Shown here in pieces: positions 49,801-60,144 of a stretch of DNA of 64,000 nucleotides. The stretch comes from Dillenia suffruticosa. Lineage: Eukaryota > Streptophyta > Magnoliopsida > Dilleniales > Dilleniaceae. The position numbers and the translations under genes were made by a program. Within the stretch, counting starts at the first letter, position 1, and each line of letters begins with the position of its first letter. The notes under the pieces are model-generated. The model had not been told where the DNA came from. It searched no databases and worked only from the letters and a program-made list of their open reading frames with translations. The stretch spans positions 15,721,501 to 15,785,500 of the forward strand of contig JAVTVX010000012.1 of the NCBI GenBank assembly GCA_033439265.1, read 5' to 3'.

Positions 49801-49989
49801 ATTTATTTTCAGGTTCTGAGGTTGCATCTTGACTATTCTGATTCAAATTTGCAAACTGCAAGATCACCGTTGGGTACAACCACTGCACAGACAACTGGCT
49901 GGACGTCTCACAGTTCTGGAATTTTTGCAGGTGCCATTGTTATTGCAGGAATTAGTGCCTTGGTATACTTGAAGCGCTCCAAGGCATGA
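34859..49989 (+). CDS. CBSCBSPB3: CBS and PB1 domain protein, CBSCBSPB3-like (14 coding exons, 549 aa)
   Basis: Coding exons: 34859-35022, 35109-35277, 35367-35499, 37542-37712, 42503-42581, 42677-42790, 42929-42995, 43703-43808, 43906-43964, 46483-46589, 46690-46820, 47604-47686, 47769-47858, 49813-49989. All introns are GT-AG, all phases agree, and the sum is 1650 nt without an internal stop. Residues 1-58 are a Ser/Lys/Pro-rich leader. Four CBS domains follow at about 61-122 (TDKDIATRVI), 129-190 (GKFRHLPVVENGEVIALLDI), 228-290 (GILTSKDILMRVVAQNLSPE) and 298-354 (HDGKFLHLPVVDK). A PB1 domain spans about 410-500, with the acidic YEDDEGDKV motif. A hydrophobic segment near 522-542 precedes the KRSK tail, suggesting a tail anchor. 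Length and block order match Arabidopsis CBSCBSPB3 (At3g52950) as recalled. CBS pairs usually bind adenosyl nucleotides and PB1 mediates protein pairing; this family's physiological role is not established. Confidence 0.96.
35875..36100. mobile_element. 5S-rRNA-like segment in intron 3, probably a Cassandra-type TRIM fragment
   Basis: 35920-35985 resembles the internal promoter region of plant 5S rRNA: AGAACTCC, then TGCTTGGGTGGAGGTAATTT and GGATGGGTGACCTCTTGAGAA, in the right order and spacing, but with several changes and without the 5S ends. Cassandra TRIM retrotransposons carry such 5S sequence in their LTRs. The following tgaagtggacaatacttt also resembles phrases I associate with such elements. 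The borders are guesses. Confidence 0.5.
38108..38200. repeat. AAC/ATT-rich simple repeat in intron 4
   Basis: ataacaacaacaacaaac... runs into aataataattattatttt. It lies just upstream of the (AAC)n head of the RTE LINE fragment and may be part of the same insertion history. Confidence 0.7.
38262..38850 (-). pseudogene. RTE-type LINE 3' fragment in intron 4, antisense to the gene
   Basis: The plus strand starts (AAC)n then AAACCTTTATCCCACTTGG, the reverse complement of the typical (TTG)n-tailed 3' end of plant RTE LINEs. Reading the minus strand from about 38845 gives KFYRMTIKPALLYGSKC, then a stop, KMRDEEIRMLR, and NKIRNECSKEKVGIALIE. This is the C-terminal reverse-transcriptase region in the family's order. 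Stops replace expected Trp codons. It belongs to the same general family as the remnant at 1-1745. Confidence 0.85.
38851..40959. other. Intron 4 sequence without recognised features
   Basis: No conserved coding pattern. An 18-A run lies at about 39680-39697. Open frames here (for example 39488-39772) have no family resemblance and are interrupted quickly. Confidence 0.5.
40960..41660 (+). pseudogene. L1-type LINE 3' fragment in intron 4, sense to the gene
   Basis: 41270-41393 reads FRGFGGRKDALLLWRCGLL...SGNARIFRN, matching the end of plant L1-type LINE ORF2 (K-G-F-G...LW..G...W..N-A-R-I-F), downstream of the zinc-binding reverse-transcriptase domain. Upstream frames are more decayed. The sequence after the stop at 41391 has a pyrimidine-rich tail typical of the 3' untranslated region. 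Confidence 0.55.
42130..42360 (-). mobile_element. L1-type LINE 3'-end fragment in intron 4 (antisense)
   Basis: This segment is clearly related to 44600-44800 in intron 9: aagaatgt(g/a)caaaaac, gatgagaaatc, ttagaa, then acccatagagaagtattaaaa-like and tatagaag-like phrases in the same order. That second copy is the 3' untranslated part of the L1 fragment described there, so this is a truncated copy of the same family. Confidence 0.55.
44575..46330 (-). pseudogene. L1-type LINE, internally deleted, in intron 9 (antisense)
   Basis: Reading the minus strand from about 46330: an endonuclease end (ITLPYSFGF-like, equivalent to HFPILLDSN), then GGFMFMKKL, WNNEVF, a RWRQRSFIKEL-like block, GNAITNPAFIEKTI and IFEGLYWYHI. 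The polymerase core is missing. Reading resumes near 45330 with AWSFDFLWWVI, then NIFLWKTKVPTKVKAF, DKINTNDLSKKRE, FFQCCIAREMWNHLF and FRGFEKKKEARLLL, the zinc-binding RT-associated domain at the C-terminus. It ends in an AT-rich tail with an A-rich 3' end at about 44575. Stops are frequent. It accounts for most of the 2.5-kb intron. Confidence 0.8.
48101..48127. repeat. Short GGGACCA minisatellite in intron 13
   Basis: Nearly four perfect copies of the 7-bp unit GGGACCA, followed at about 48158-48187 by an (ATT)n run. Confidence 0.85.
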
Positions 49990-50460
49990 ATATCTCAACC
50001 AACCAAACAAAAATCTAGTTAAATTGGTTAACTTTATTTATCTTATGGAAGGCTCTACTCAAGCAGCAGTTTTCAGAAACATTAGATCATTGGCTGGAGC
50101 TATACCACAACAGAGAAATTTTTGCACAATGTTTCAGATAATTGTGAATAATAAGGGAAAAGATGGAAAAGACAGGGCATGGAGCTACCTGCCAAAGTGT
50201 TTTGAGTATCAGTTTTCTCATTGTAACTTTCAGACAAAACATTTCTTGCAAAGGTTTAAGTTATATACATCACCCCCTGTGTGAAGGTGGGGTTCATTTG
50301 TACCACAGCCTTTGTTGGTGATTTACAGAGGGGGTAATATGGCTTTACTCTGTATTTTTTCTCAGTTTTTAGATGGGTACCATAAAGGAACATGGAAGTC
50401 CACCTACGCTGTGTTGCATTACAGTGTAAAGGTTTCAAATTGCATTTTCTCTCGTGTCAT
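49990..50460 (+). other. Probable 3' untranslated region of the CBSCBSPB gene
   Basis: The sequence directly after the TGA is moderately AT-rich with AATAAGG and AATAAT words near 50146 that could serve as near-upstream polyadenylation elements, and TTTGT-rich stretches. The exact cleavage site cannot be fixed. It ends before the repeat region at 50490. Confidence 0.4.
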
Positions 50461-50540
50461 GACTCAATTGTAGGTGATCAAAAACTGATGTAGGGCTGAG
50501 GTAGCTTTGTTAAAACAGGTGATCAAAAAAAAAAGGAGGG

Positions 50541-50699
50541 ACCAGCAATGGTTTCCAATCTTTTTTTTTTTTTTTTTTTTTTTTTTTGTACAAAGATTTG
50601 AATTTGGGATCACAAGATTGGGGAGGGGTTTGTATCATTAAGCTGGACCCAATCTTCAAAAAAGATGTAGGGTTGAGACTAGTAATGGTTTCCAATCTT
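50541..50699 (-). mobile_element. Small retroposon-like insertion with poly(T) head and ~22-bp direct repeats
   Basis: ACCAGCAATGGTTTCCAATC (50541-50560, extended by TT) recurs as ACTAGTAATGGTTTCCAATC (50678-50697, extended by TT), with two differences over 22 bp. Between them lie about 25 T's and then about 90 bp. On the minus strand this is a short body ending in poly(A) and flanked by a target duplication, the signature of a LINE-mobilised retroposon or SINE. An AATTCAAATC word near the tail resembles a pol III B box only weakly. The source is unknown. Confidence 0.6.
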
Positions 50700-51391
50700 G
50701 GAAGTCGGCTTGCAATATCAGGTGAGACTAGCAATGCTACGGCTTGGCTTTGGAGGAGTGCAGATTCATGGTGGGATGTGGTCCTCAATGTCCGGGTTTT
50801 AGCAAGAGATAACGGGCTTCAGGAGAGTTGTTAGTTCAGGTATTCTGTGAGTAGTTTGTGGTATTGCCCTGTGGCCAGCGGTTGGAATGAGATATCAACA
50901 ATCTTTCTCCCCCGGGGGGGGGGGGGAGGGTATAGTAGTGTGCTCAGGAGTTTAACCGGGGTCATTCTGGTCAACAATGGATAGGAGGTTGACAGAGAAT
51001 TAGAATAGAAGGTGCACATATTGGTTCAGGGTTTGGCACCGCAGTTGATGGCGCATGTAGTGGGTTTAGAGATGGCACATGATGAGGTGTACGAAGGAAC
51101 TCTGCATTTTGAAATGGCCTTTGCTCACGATCTGAAGAGGAGGGTAGATGATTGTGTTAATGGAGGTCTTCAACATGGGTAAACAAAAGAAGTTTGGAAC
51201 AAGAGTTGGTTTGGGGACAAGAAGAATGGTAAACTTAATGCAGTGATGGGTGTCAAAAGAGGGATCCGAACGGTTGGTGTCAAAGAGCATTAACGGCTGT
51301 CTTCTTCTGCTCTGGGAGACAGGGTATAGGTCTCATCATCGTCCAATGGTTGGTAGAATCAAGTTATTTGAACTTATTACAATAGATTGAA
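50700..51391. other. Unassigned region with a G homopolymer
   Basis: Composition is less AT-rich than the surroundings. A cccccgggggggggggg run lies at about 50910-50926. No product recognised on either strand. Confidence 0.4.
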
Positions 51392-52445
51392 GTTATATAA
51401 AAAAATCCATTATTATAAAAATGAAAATAAAAAAATAAAAAGAAATCAAATATTCTCAAAATCAAATCAATTATTAATTTATTTTAATAAATAATATTTT
51501 TTAATAATTGATTTAATTTTAATATATGATATTTTTTAGTATCCCCTCTCAAATTTAATGTAATATAATAAAAATCATTTGAATTTGAAAATAATAATAG
51601 ACCATGAAAGTGCTATTGATTTCACCAAAGCTATCAAGATTTTCAAGTGCAGTGATAGAGAAATTTTGATAAGAATAAGGGTAAAAATATTTTAATAAGA
51701 ACATCAATAAGTGTTCTAATAAGTTCTAATAAGATTTGATTATCATTTTTATAGGAACACCGAGTAGTAAATAACTCTTATTCAATCGTCTATCTCGAGA
51801 TTTGGTATTTAAAATTTCGTGAACGTGTGTATTTTTATAATTTTCGTGAGATTTATGTAATAAAAAAAGATTTAATTACCACAATTGAGATCGTCTTGAG
51901 AGTTAGAAAAGTTTGGTATATAGCAAACGACTATTGGATATAGTAGTAGAGAGCCACAAAAGATTATCTCAATAGAGAAACTGTTGTAGAGATTCGAATA
52001 GCTGTTGTATAGCATTTTGGAGGGTGTGTGAGTTTGTGGTAGGGTTTTTTGACATACGATTCTTGTCATTTGGATTGTCTCAAAGAATAAAATCATTTGA
52101 TATATACCTAATGACTAGTAAATGAGCTAATGAAAGACAACAAATAGGATCTAAAAACCTAAAACTGTTTTTATAACATTTTTTTTCAAAGAAATCTCTA
52201 ATGCCATATTAAAAATAATTGAAATACAACTCTAGAAACTATGTTAAAGATGAAAAAGTAATATAAGCCGATGATTCATTGCTCTAATTAAAATATTATA
52301 TTAAGTTTATATAAAAAACTCATTATTGTAAATATAGAAATATAAAAATAAAAGGAAATCAAATATTTTCAAAATCAAATAAATTATTGATTTATTTTAA
52401 TATATAATATTTTTTAATAATTAATTTAATTTTGATATGTGAAAT
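51392..52445. repeat. Direct repeats of ~140 bp around 760 bp, LTR-retrotransposon debris
   Basis: 51392-51540 and 52303-52443 are diverged copies: gaagttatataaaaaa...ttattataaa, agaaatcaaatatt(c/t)tcaaaatcaaat, tttattttaataa, and aatattttttaataatt(g/a)atttaat. Near 52235 and 52462 the phrase actatgttaaaga also recurs. It resembles ctgataccatgttaaaga, the reverse complement of a copia primer-binding region. The block is probably an old minus-strand copia fragment; no coding sequence remains. Confidence 0.5.
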
Positions 52446-53029
52446 TGAAATATGTTTCTGGTACTATGTTAAAGAAATAAGAGGTACTTGTTAATGAAAT
52501 GGATATAAAATTCGATTTATTTATAACAGGGGTCATGTAATTTTGTTGTAACGCCAACTTTCTGAAAGGCTCTGAAGGGTGGTATGGAAGAAGGGGATCC
52601 TCCTCTACTTCCCATACTTTATATTTTTCCCAAATATTGATTCTAATTAGCCTAAATTTTCCTATGAATATTATTGATGCAACTTTACTTTTGTTGCCCC
52701 TATTCTCATAAAACTTGTGCCTTTCAATGCTTTTTGGGGGCCCATGATTGCAAAAGATAAAGTTGGAGATGAAGAGAATGACGAAAAGGCTTTAGGGTTT
52801 CTCACCAAAATGAAATCACAAATCTGATAGATCTTAAGTTGAGAGTTTGATAGTTCTAAGTTTATGCATGTGTTATGATGTATTTTACTAGGATTTTCAC
52901 CCCTTTTTATGTATTTGACCTTAAAAGAGTACTCTTTTATGCTTGATGTCATTATAGGTCATTTGTGAAAGAAATTTGTTAATTTTGATCAAATGATGCA
53001 AGAGAGGAGTCAAAAAAAGAACATTAGAA
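52446..53029. other. No recognisable feature
   Basis: A minus-strand open frame (52671-52952) has no family resemblance. Nothing else was seen. Confidence 0.35.
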
Positions 53030-53700
53030 GTGAAGATTTACATTCATCCTAGTAACGCTGTGGTGGCATGCTTGGTCACAGTTGCAGTGAAGCCCTGCTG
53101 AGAAGCGAATGAAGTTTGGAAAGCCACCACGTCTTCCTGTGGGTTTGCTTTTTTGTCTACTATAGTGCCCTGATCTCATCGCTGCATGGTAGAGCATAGT
53201 AGATCCAAACACGGGTTTCACCTCCCAAGTAGAGATAGATAAAACTTGAGCTTGACAAAGATGTTTGAACTTAGTCAAAGTTCGAGACCTAATAGTCTAG
53301 GCTGAGACTGTTAAGATGGTTTAAACTCTTTAGGGCCTGCACCTACCAAATAATTCAAATACAAATAAAGTTTGAAGCTAAAGCTATCTTGTGCCCACAT
53401 GTATACATTACCCGTTGAGCTCCTAACGAAATATCCTTTCTCCCACAACCTCACGTAATGGTTGTGGGAGAGAAAGAAAAGGCCCAGTACATTTGCCAAG
53501 AAGAAATACTCAAACTCCCAATAAAGTAACCGCCATACTCTTCTTCAAAAGCATAGCTATGAAAACAGGAGCACACATAAAAGAGGAAACGGAAAAAACT
53601 ACTTTGGGAGACTTCCCTCTCTATAGGATACCTGACAGTCAGGTCGACTCGGATTAGTCGAAGTGAAGATCCGGATACCGGGGGGTTAAGGACCAAAAAA
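53030..53700 (-). other. Unidentified segment of higher GC, open on the minus strand
   Basis: Three overlapping minus-strand frames (53696-53451, 53499-53311, 53278-53024) are open, with more balanced base composition than the flanks. I do not recognise the peptides; one contains GRRGGFPNFIRF and a Cys/His-rich CNCDQACHH. The segment could be a captured gene piece, an old exon or an organelle-derived insertion. None of these can be shown from the sequence alone. Confidence 0.3.
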
Positions 53701-55023
53701 AAAAGAGGGTATTTTCATCATCATCAGGAGTAGACATCGAGTTTGTGTAAGTCCAATAATTGTTTCTCTTAATTTACCTCCTTGATTTGTTAAATTTGCA
53801 AAAGGGAAACCAACAAAAACTCATTGAATATGTATGCTTTGGATAAGATAAAAGATAAAAGTTCTCACATATACCCACAAGAGGTTATTAGTTCTTAGTC
53901 CATGCACATCATTGGCTTGGTTAAAAATGTTCAAAACCTATTTAAATTTCATTCTACAAAATTGAATAAAAAAAATTATGCAAAATATTTCAGTAGAATT
54001 TCGTCCAAAGATAAACAATTTATGCTAAAGTGTTTATACAGAAAAGCAATTTCATTTCTCATAGCTTGACTCAATATCACAGAACAATTCAATAGTAGTT
54101 TCTTTAGGGATAAGAATCCAACGTGGAAAACAATTTAATCCTTAAACCCTAGCTATCAACCCATTTTATTCTCAATCTAACTTTATTTAGGGTTTAGACT
54201 TTAAGATTTAGTGTTTAGGTGTTTAGAGTTTAGATTTTATGATTTAAGATTTAACTTTTAAGCTTTAGCATCCATAAAATATCCAACAACTACAAGGGTT
54301 TAGCTGCTATGTGAAACAACTAAAACCCTAAAACAAAAATAAATAAGAAAAAACCCGTTGGGTTAGAGAGAGAGAGAGAACAACTTTGAACCTTAAAACC
54401 AAATAAACCAAATAAAATAAAAGATAACCCTAAAAACCTAATAAACCAAATAATTCAACACTTAATTTCAAACTTAAATATTCAAACATATTTATAACAC
54501 AAAACTAAGTGAAGAGAGAGAGAGAATCCATGGGGGAGAAGATTTGCAATCACTTGCTATACAAGTGTTTCTTATTCTTGGAAAGAAGATAAAATATTGA
54601 TACTGAAGTTAATTAAATATTACAAAACAAGCAATGCTTGTGATATCAACTATTTGAGCTATCATCCACGTGTGTAAAATTTATAAAAGCAAAATGTGAA
54701 AATTTTAAAAATTTTTAGCTTCTCTATAATTCCTACAAAATTGGGCATAGTCTCCTTGTAATGGCCACTCCATTGTCACATAAACTTGATAGAATATACA
54801 AAACACTTATTTATCATGGTCCGTCCAAATGACAATGATAGATTATATCAACCTAAAACTTATCACATCATAACAAGACATGGATTTAACAAAACATATA
54901 GGTTAGCACACACTTACTGAACAAATTTCATTTAGTTTGGTTTTGCCATCTCATTCATCTCACACACACGAATTGCATTTAAAGCTGGGACCCCTAACAT
55001 CAGACCATAAATTTTAGGTTAAT
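53701..55023. other. Non-coding, includes degenerate telomere-like repeats
   Basis: About 54185-54260 is made of GTTTAG-type words (agggtttagact, tagtgtttaggtgtttagagttt), like degenerate plant telomere repeat TTTAGGG. The complementary CTAAACCC-like words (aaaccctaaa) occur near 54320-54440 on the other strand sense. A short GA repeat lies at 54367-54380. No gene recognised. Confidence 0.5.
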
Positions 55024-55615
55024 TGATATTGTAACTTATATATAAATTATGAACAATTTTAATGAAATGTAAATAGTGAGAGTAGTAAGGTAGACATCTT
55101 TATTTTTGATGTAATGGAGTAAATTACAAATGACAACTTTTAATATTGAGTAATTGGGTGTAACTCACGTAATAGTGTGTATAGTGGGGTGTAATTTACC
55201 TAATAGTGAGGTGAGTAATGGTTACAATTCTCTCCACCATTGACACTCTACTTAATAAGATAAGAATATTCTTTACCTATAAATAGGAGTCTTATTTTTA
55301 TCTTTCAATATATCTAATCGTATAAGCATTCTAGAGAGAGAATATTAGTGAAAGAGATGTATTCTTTTAGTAGAGTTTTGGATTCAAATATTTGTAGATA
55401 ATTGTTTTGAACCAAACAATAAATTATTGGATTGTTGTATCCTGAAAGAGACGAGTCAAGTGAACTCTATTGTACCGGTTCTTGAGTTTTGGCTATAATA
55501 AATGACTCTTATCTTCTTAAAGAGAGCAATAAAACCATACCTCAACTCGTGTTTTTTATGTAATTTCTCTACATTTTGTAATAAATTATTATTTTTATAA
55601 CATTGTTCATTAACA
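55024..55615 (+). repeat. 5' LTR of the copia element
   Basis: Begins TGATATTGTAAC and ends CATTAACA. It aligns along its length with 60145-60734: acaattttaatgaa, taatattgagtaattgggtgtaact, cacttctcaccattg-like, and ctataaataggagtcttattt, the last containing the TATA-like CTATAAATA at about 55280. Confidence 0.85.
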
Positions 55616-55715
55616 ATTTTAAGGAGATTCAATTTGGAAATTGTACAAGAAAAGCCCATCAACTGAGTTAGAGATCTCAACAAATCCTTCAATTTCATGT
55701 TGCACACTTTAGGAG

Positions 55716-58700
55716 ATGGAAAGAAAAAGTATTGTTCTACCTTAACTTTCCAAGGTGACTTATGTTCTTATTGAAAAGAATCTCAACAAGGAGAACATTG
55801 AAGGCATGTCAGAGGTTGAACAAATCGAACACTTGGAGAAATGTGTACAATATGAAATAGATGACTATAATTGCCGCCACTATCTTTTGAATAGCCTTTC
55901 TGATTAATTTTATAATTACTATAAACCTACTTACCCTACTGTCAAGAAAACATGGAAGCCTTTACAACTCAAATTCGACACCGAACAAGCCGGTACAAAG
56001 AAGAATGTAGTTAGTTACTTCTTTTACTACCAAATGACGGACAAAAAATCTATGGTGGACCAAGTGCGAGATTTTCAAATGATTGTTTATGAGGTGCGGT
56101 CTGAAGGAGTAAAATTTGGCGACAACCTGATAGTTCTTGCAATCATTGACAAGTTGCCACCAATTTGGGAAGAATTTAAAAAACTCCTTGTGTCACAAAC
56201 AGAAGGACATCGCTTTGGAGCATTTAATCACACGTCTCCGTGTAGAGGAGGAGACAAGAGACCAAAATGCAATGGTTCAAGATACAAATGCGGACTCCAC
56301 TAAGATAAATCTCATATCCTCAAATAATTTGGCCAATAATTTTTGAAATACATATCTGAACCTAAATAAAAATTTTGGAAACAAATATGATAAACCTCAC
56401 AATAAAAAGAAAAATTTCAATCACAAGAGTAAGAACCATTATCACCCTTCTTATGAAAAACTTGATGTATGTTACATCTGTGGCAAGAGTGGGCATGTTG
56501 CTCGAATTTGCAAATTTTGAAAATGTGATTCTCCAATTCAAGTCAACGTTACCGAAGAACCTTTTGTCCTTGTGGTAACATACATATTTTTAGTGAAAAA
56601 TCCTGAAGGGTGGTTGGCAGATTCTGGTATCAATAGGCATATCTGCTATGACAAAAAGTGGTTCAAAAAATATACTCCCTATGAAGAGTCTAAGAGTATT
56701 ATATTTGGTGATTTTTACACTATTCAAACTTTGGGGAGTAGTGAGATTGAATTGAAATTTATATCTGGAAGGGTATTACTTTTAAAAGATATAATATATA
56801 CACCACCGATGAGAAAGAATCATGTATCAAGTTTTTTTTAAACCAGACTGGCTTCAAATAGACTATAGAGTCTGATCAATACGTGGTTTCAAAAGGGGGA
56901 ATTTTTATTGGGAATGATTATGCTCATGATGAAATGTTTAAATTGAATGTTGAAAATAAAATATGCAATATTTCTGCTTATATATTGTCTTGCATTAATT
57001 TTTGACATACTCGTTTGTGTCATATCAATTCTAGATACGTGGGTGTGACGAGTAAATTAGGATTAATTCCAAAACTAAACAAAAATTTTGAAAAATGTGA
57101 AACTTGTAGTATGGTAAAAATCACAAAGGACCTTACAAAAGTATTGAAAGAAAAACTGAATCACTTGAATTAATACATTTTGATTTATGTGAATCTGAAT
57201 AAATTTTGACTCGAGGAGGAAATAGATATATCATTACTTTTATTGATAATTTTTCTAAATATACTTATATATATTTGATTAACAATAAAAGTGATGTACT
57301 TGAAATTTTTAAATCTTTCCTCGTAAAAGTTGAAAATCAGTTTGGTAAGAAAATTAAAAGAATTCAAAGTGATAAAAGTCATGAATATAAGTTTTTTGGA
57401 TTCAGCTCTTATGTTTAGTCTCCAGAAATAATTCATGAAATTATATCTCCATACCCATCTACATCAAATGGTGTGACGGAAAGGAAAAATAGAACTGAGT
57501 TATGTAACGCTATGTTGATTGCTTCATGTATGCCTAAAAATTTATAGGGTGAAACTATTTTGATAGCATATCATATGTTGAATCGTGTGCCATATAAAAA
57601 TATAAAAATAACTTCTTATGAGTTATAAAAATTGTATAAGCCAAATTTGGGATATTTTGAGAGTTTGAGATTGTTTGGCATATATTAGATTACATAAAAA
57701 ATCCAAATTAGGTATAAGAGCTGTTGCTTGTATTTTGTTTGGTTATGCAAAAACTAGTACAACATATACGTTTTTTGATATTGAAATAATGTAATTTTTG
57801 AATCAAACGATACTATTTTTCATGAACAAAAGTTTCTTTACAAACTAAAAAATAGTGAGGCAATTTTAGTTTACAAAATAATTTTAAAACATTTACTTCT
57901 ACTTCTGATTTACAAAATCAAGAAAATATTTCTTCAATTCAGAATTTAGAAAATTTTAGAGAAATACTATTGAATAAAGAAGAAGTAATAGAGGTAGAAT
58001 TGAAAAAAATTTTGATTCTCACTATTTTGTTTACGATATGAAAGACCTATAATTTTACAAGAGACTTTATCTTTTGAAGATACTATGTTTTAGAAAGAGC
58101 CTGTAAATGATGAGATAGAATCTTTAATTTCAAACCAAACTTGAAAATTAATAGATTTACATCCAAGGTGTAAAACAATTGGTTACAAGTGGGTCCTTTG
58201 AAAGAAATTAAAACCAGAAGAAACCGTAAATAAATATAAAGCAAGACTTGTGGTTAAAGGTTTTACATAAAAATAAGATCTTGATTTCTTTGATATATTT
58301 ACTCTTATTACAAAAGTGACATCTATTAGACTTTTGATTGTTATTGTTGCAATTCATAATTTACATATTCATTAAATAGATATTGAAACTATTTTCTTAA
58401 ATGGAGATTTGGAAGAAGAAATTTATATGGATCAACATGAGGGATTTATAGGGTCTGGAGGAGAAAATAAAGTACTTAAACTTGAAAAATCCTTTCATGG
58501 CTTAAAGCAAACACCTAAAATATAGCATGAAAAATTTGACTCTTGCATGGTTGCTAATGGTTTTAAAACAACAAGTGGCAAATATATATTATATAAATCT
58601 TTTGAGTGTTCAAATATGATTATTTGCTTATATGTAGATGATACAATAATTTTTGGATCAAATTTATATATTATCTAATATACCAAAGATATACCTAAGA

Positions 58701-59588
58701 AACATTTTGATATAAAAGATCTGGATAAGGTAAATTTTATTTTGGATATAAAAATCACTAAAACTAGTGATATATCTTTATTGATTAATCACATTATATT
58801 CAGAAATTCTGAAAAGATATAATTTTGATCATTGTAAACATATGACTACTCCTTTTGATTCAAGTATTCATTTATTTACTATTGAAAATGAGAATGATGT
58901 TTAAAAGCAAAAGAGAGTATACCAGTATAATTGGAAGTTTTGTGATATTTAATTGATTGTACAAAACCTGATATTGCATATGTAGTAGGAATACTTAGCA
59001 GGTTTACTAACAATCAAAGTATGGAATATTGCCATGCCATGGAGGGTAATGAAATATTTGTCTAGTACCAAAATTATGGCTTGCTTTATAAAAAGTATTC
59101 CACTATAATTAAAGGTTACAGTGATGTCGACTGGAACACATTGTCAGGTAATTTTCTCTTTATCATTAGTTATATTTTTATGATGTGTGGTGATACTATA
59201 TATTGAAAATCTAAAAAAAAAAACTATAATTATTAATTCTACAATGAAGGCTGAGTTAATTGCATTAGCATCAACAAGTGAAGAAGTATGTTGGTTAAGA
59301 GATTTATTATCTGATATTCTTATTTGGGAAAGACCAATTCATCATATACTTATTCATTGTGATAGTTCTGCTACAATTGGTAGAGTAAGAAACTACTATT
59401 ATAATGGTAAATCCATATCCATTAGAAGAAAACGTAATATTGTGAGATCATATTTGAGTAATGGTATCATTAACATGGATTATATTAAGTTTCTTGATAA
59501 TCTTACAGATCCATTTACAAAGCCCTTGACAAGAGAAGGGGTCTGGAGCACATCGAGGGGGATGGGAGTGAAGCCCATAAATTCATGA
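55716..59588 (+). pseudogene. Copia gag-pol polyprotein relic
   Basis: Gag is truncated at its N-terminus: an LSKVTYVL stretch near 55740, then [37 protein letters not shown] and [15 protein letters not shown]. The zinc knuckle CYICGKSGHVARIC is near 56470. Protease follows with WLADSGINRHIC near 56612, then the GAG-pre-integrase block with H..L.H and C..C residues (about 57000-57130). The integrase core (TRGGNRYIITFIDNFSKYTY at 57210, NGVTERKNRT near 57470) comes next. Reverse transcriptase has KARLVVKGFT, an IYMDQHEGF-like block and the catalytic YVDDTIIFGSN near 58632. RNase H has SDVDW, then STMKAELIALASTSEEVCWL near 59240, ending DPFTKPLTREG...SRGMGVKP. Many stops, several at expected Trp codons, abolish function. 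Confidence 0.92.
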
Positions 59589-60144
59589 GTTATGTATGAG
59601 AATACCCAAACCGAGTACCAGAGATTCTGTAATCGGGTTCAATGGGAAGAATGAATCAAATGGTGGTCGTAAAAATGTACCTTTTTTTATTTAAGTATCA
59701 TTCCCTATGATGTGGTGTATTTTTTCTTGTAACAATTGGAAAGTTAGTTATTAAACTCTTAACGAAATCTGTATCTCTTATGAGTGGGATATTTAAAGTT
59801 ATAGGAATGCCCTTGATGAATTTGACCTATATGAGTGTGGAAGTGTGACCGCTTCTAATGAGAATTGAGCTTATTCTCAAAAAACACTCATGAAACCGGA
59901 TACTACAAGGCCATAATGTGATGGGTACTAAATCTCATGTCAACACCTAGATTATTATGTGTGAGCAATAATCTTCATTTTCCAAAAGAAGTCTTAGTTC
60001 AATGTGGAGCATACTCTGACTCTAGAGTAATGATTTTTGTTACACTAAGTGGAGATTCAATGTAGAGCACACTTTCATGAAGCATAAAAATTTTCTTTAA
60101 CTAGTACTCTCTCTCTCTCTTTCTCTCCATGATATCACTTGTAT
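59589..60144 (+). other. 3' untranslated region of the copia element
   Basis: Sequence between the pol stop and the 3' LTR. A phrase ttcaatgtggagcatactctgac recurs as ttcaatgtagagcacactttcat about 60 bp later (near 59998 and 60057). A CT-rich run sits at 60105-60127, just before the LTR, where a purine-rich polypurine tract would be expected. Confidence 0.6.
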
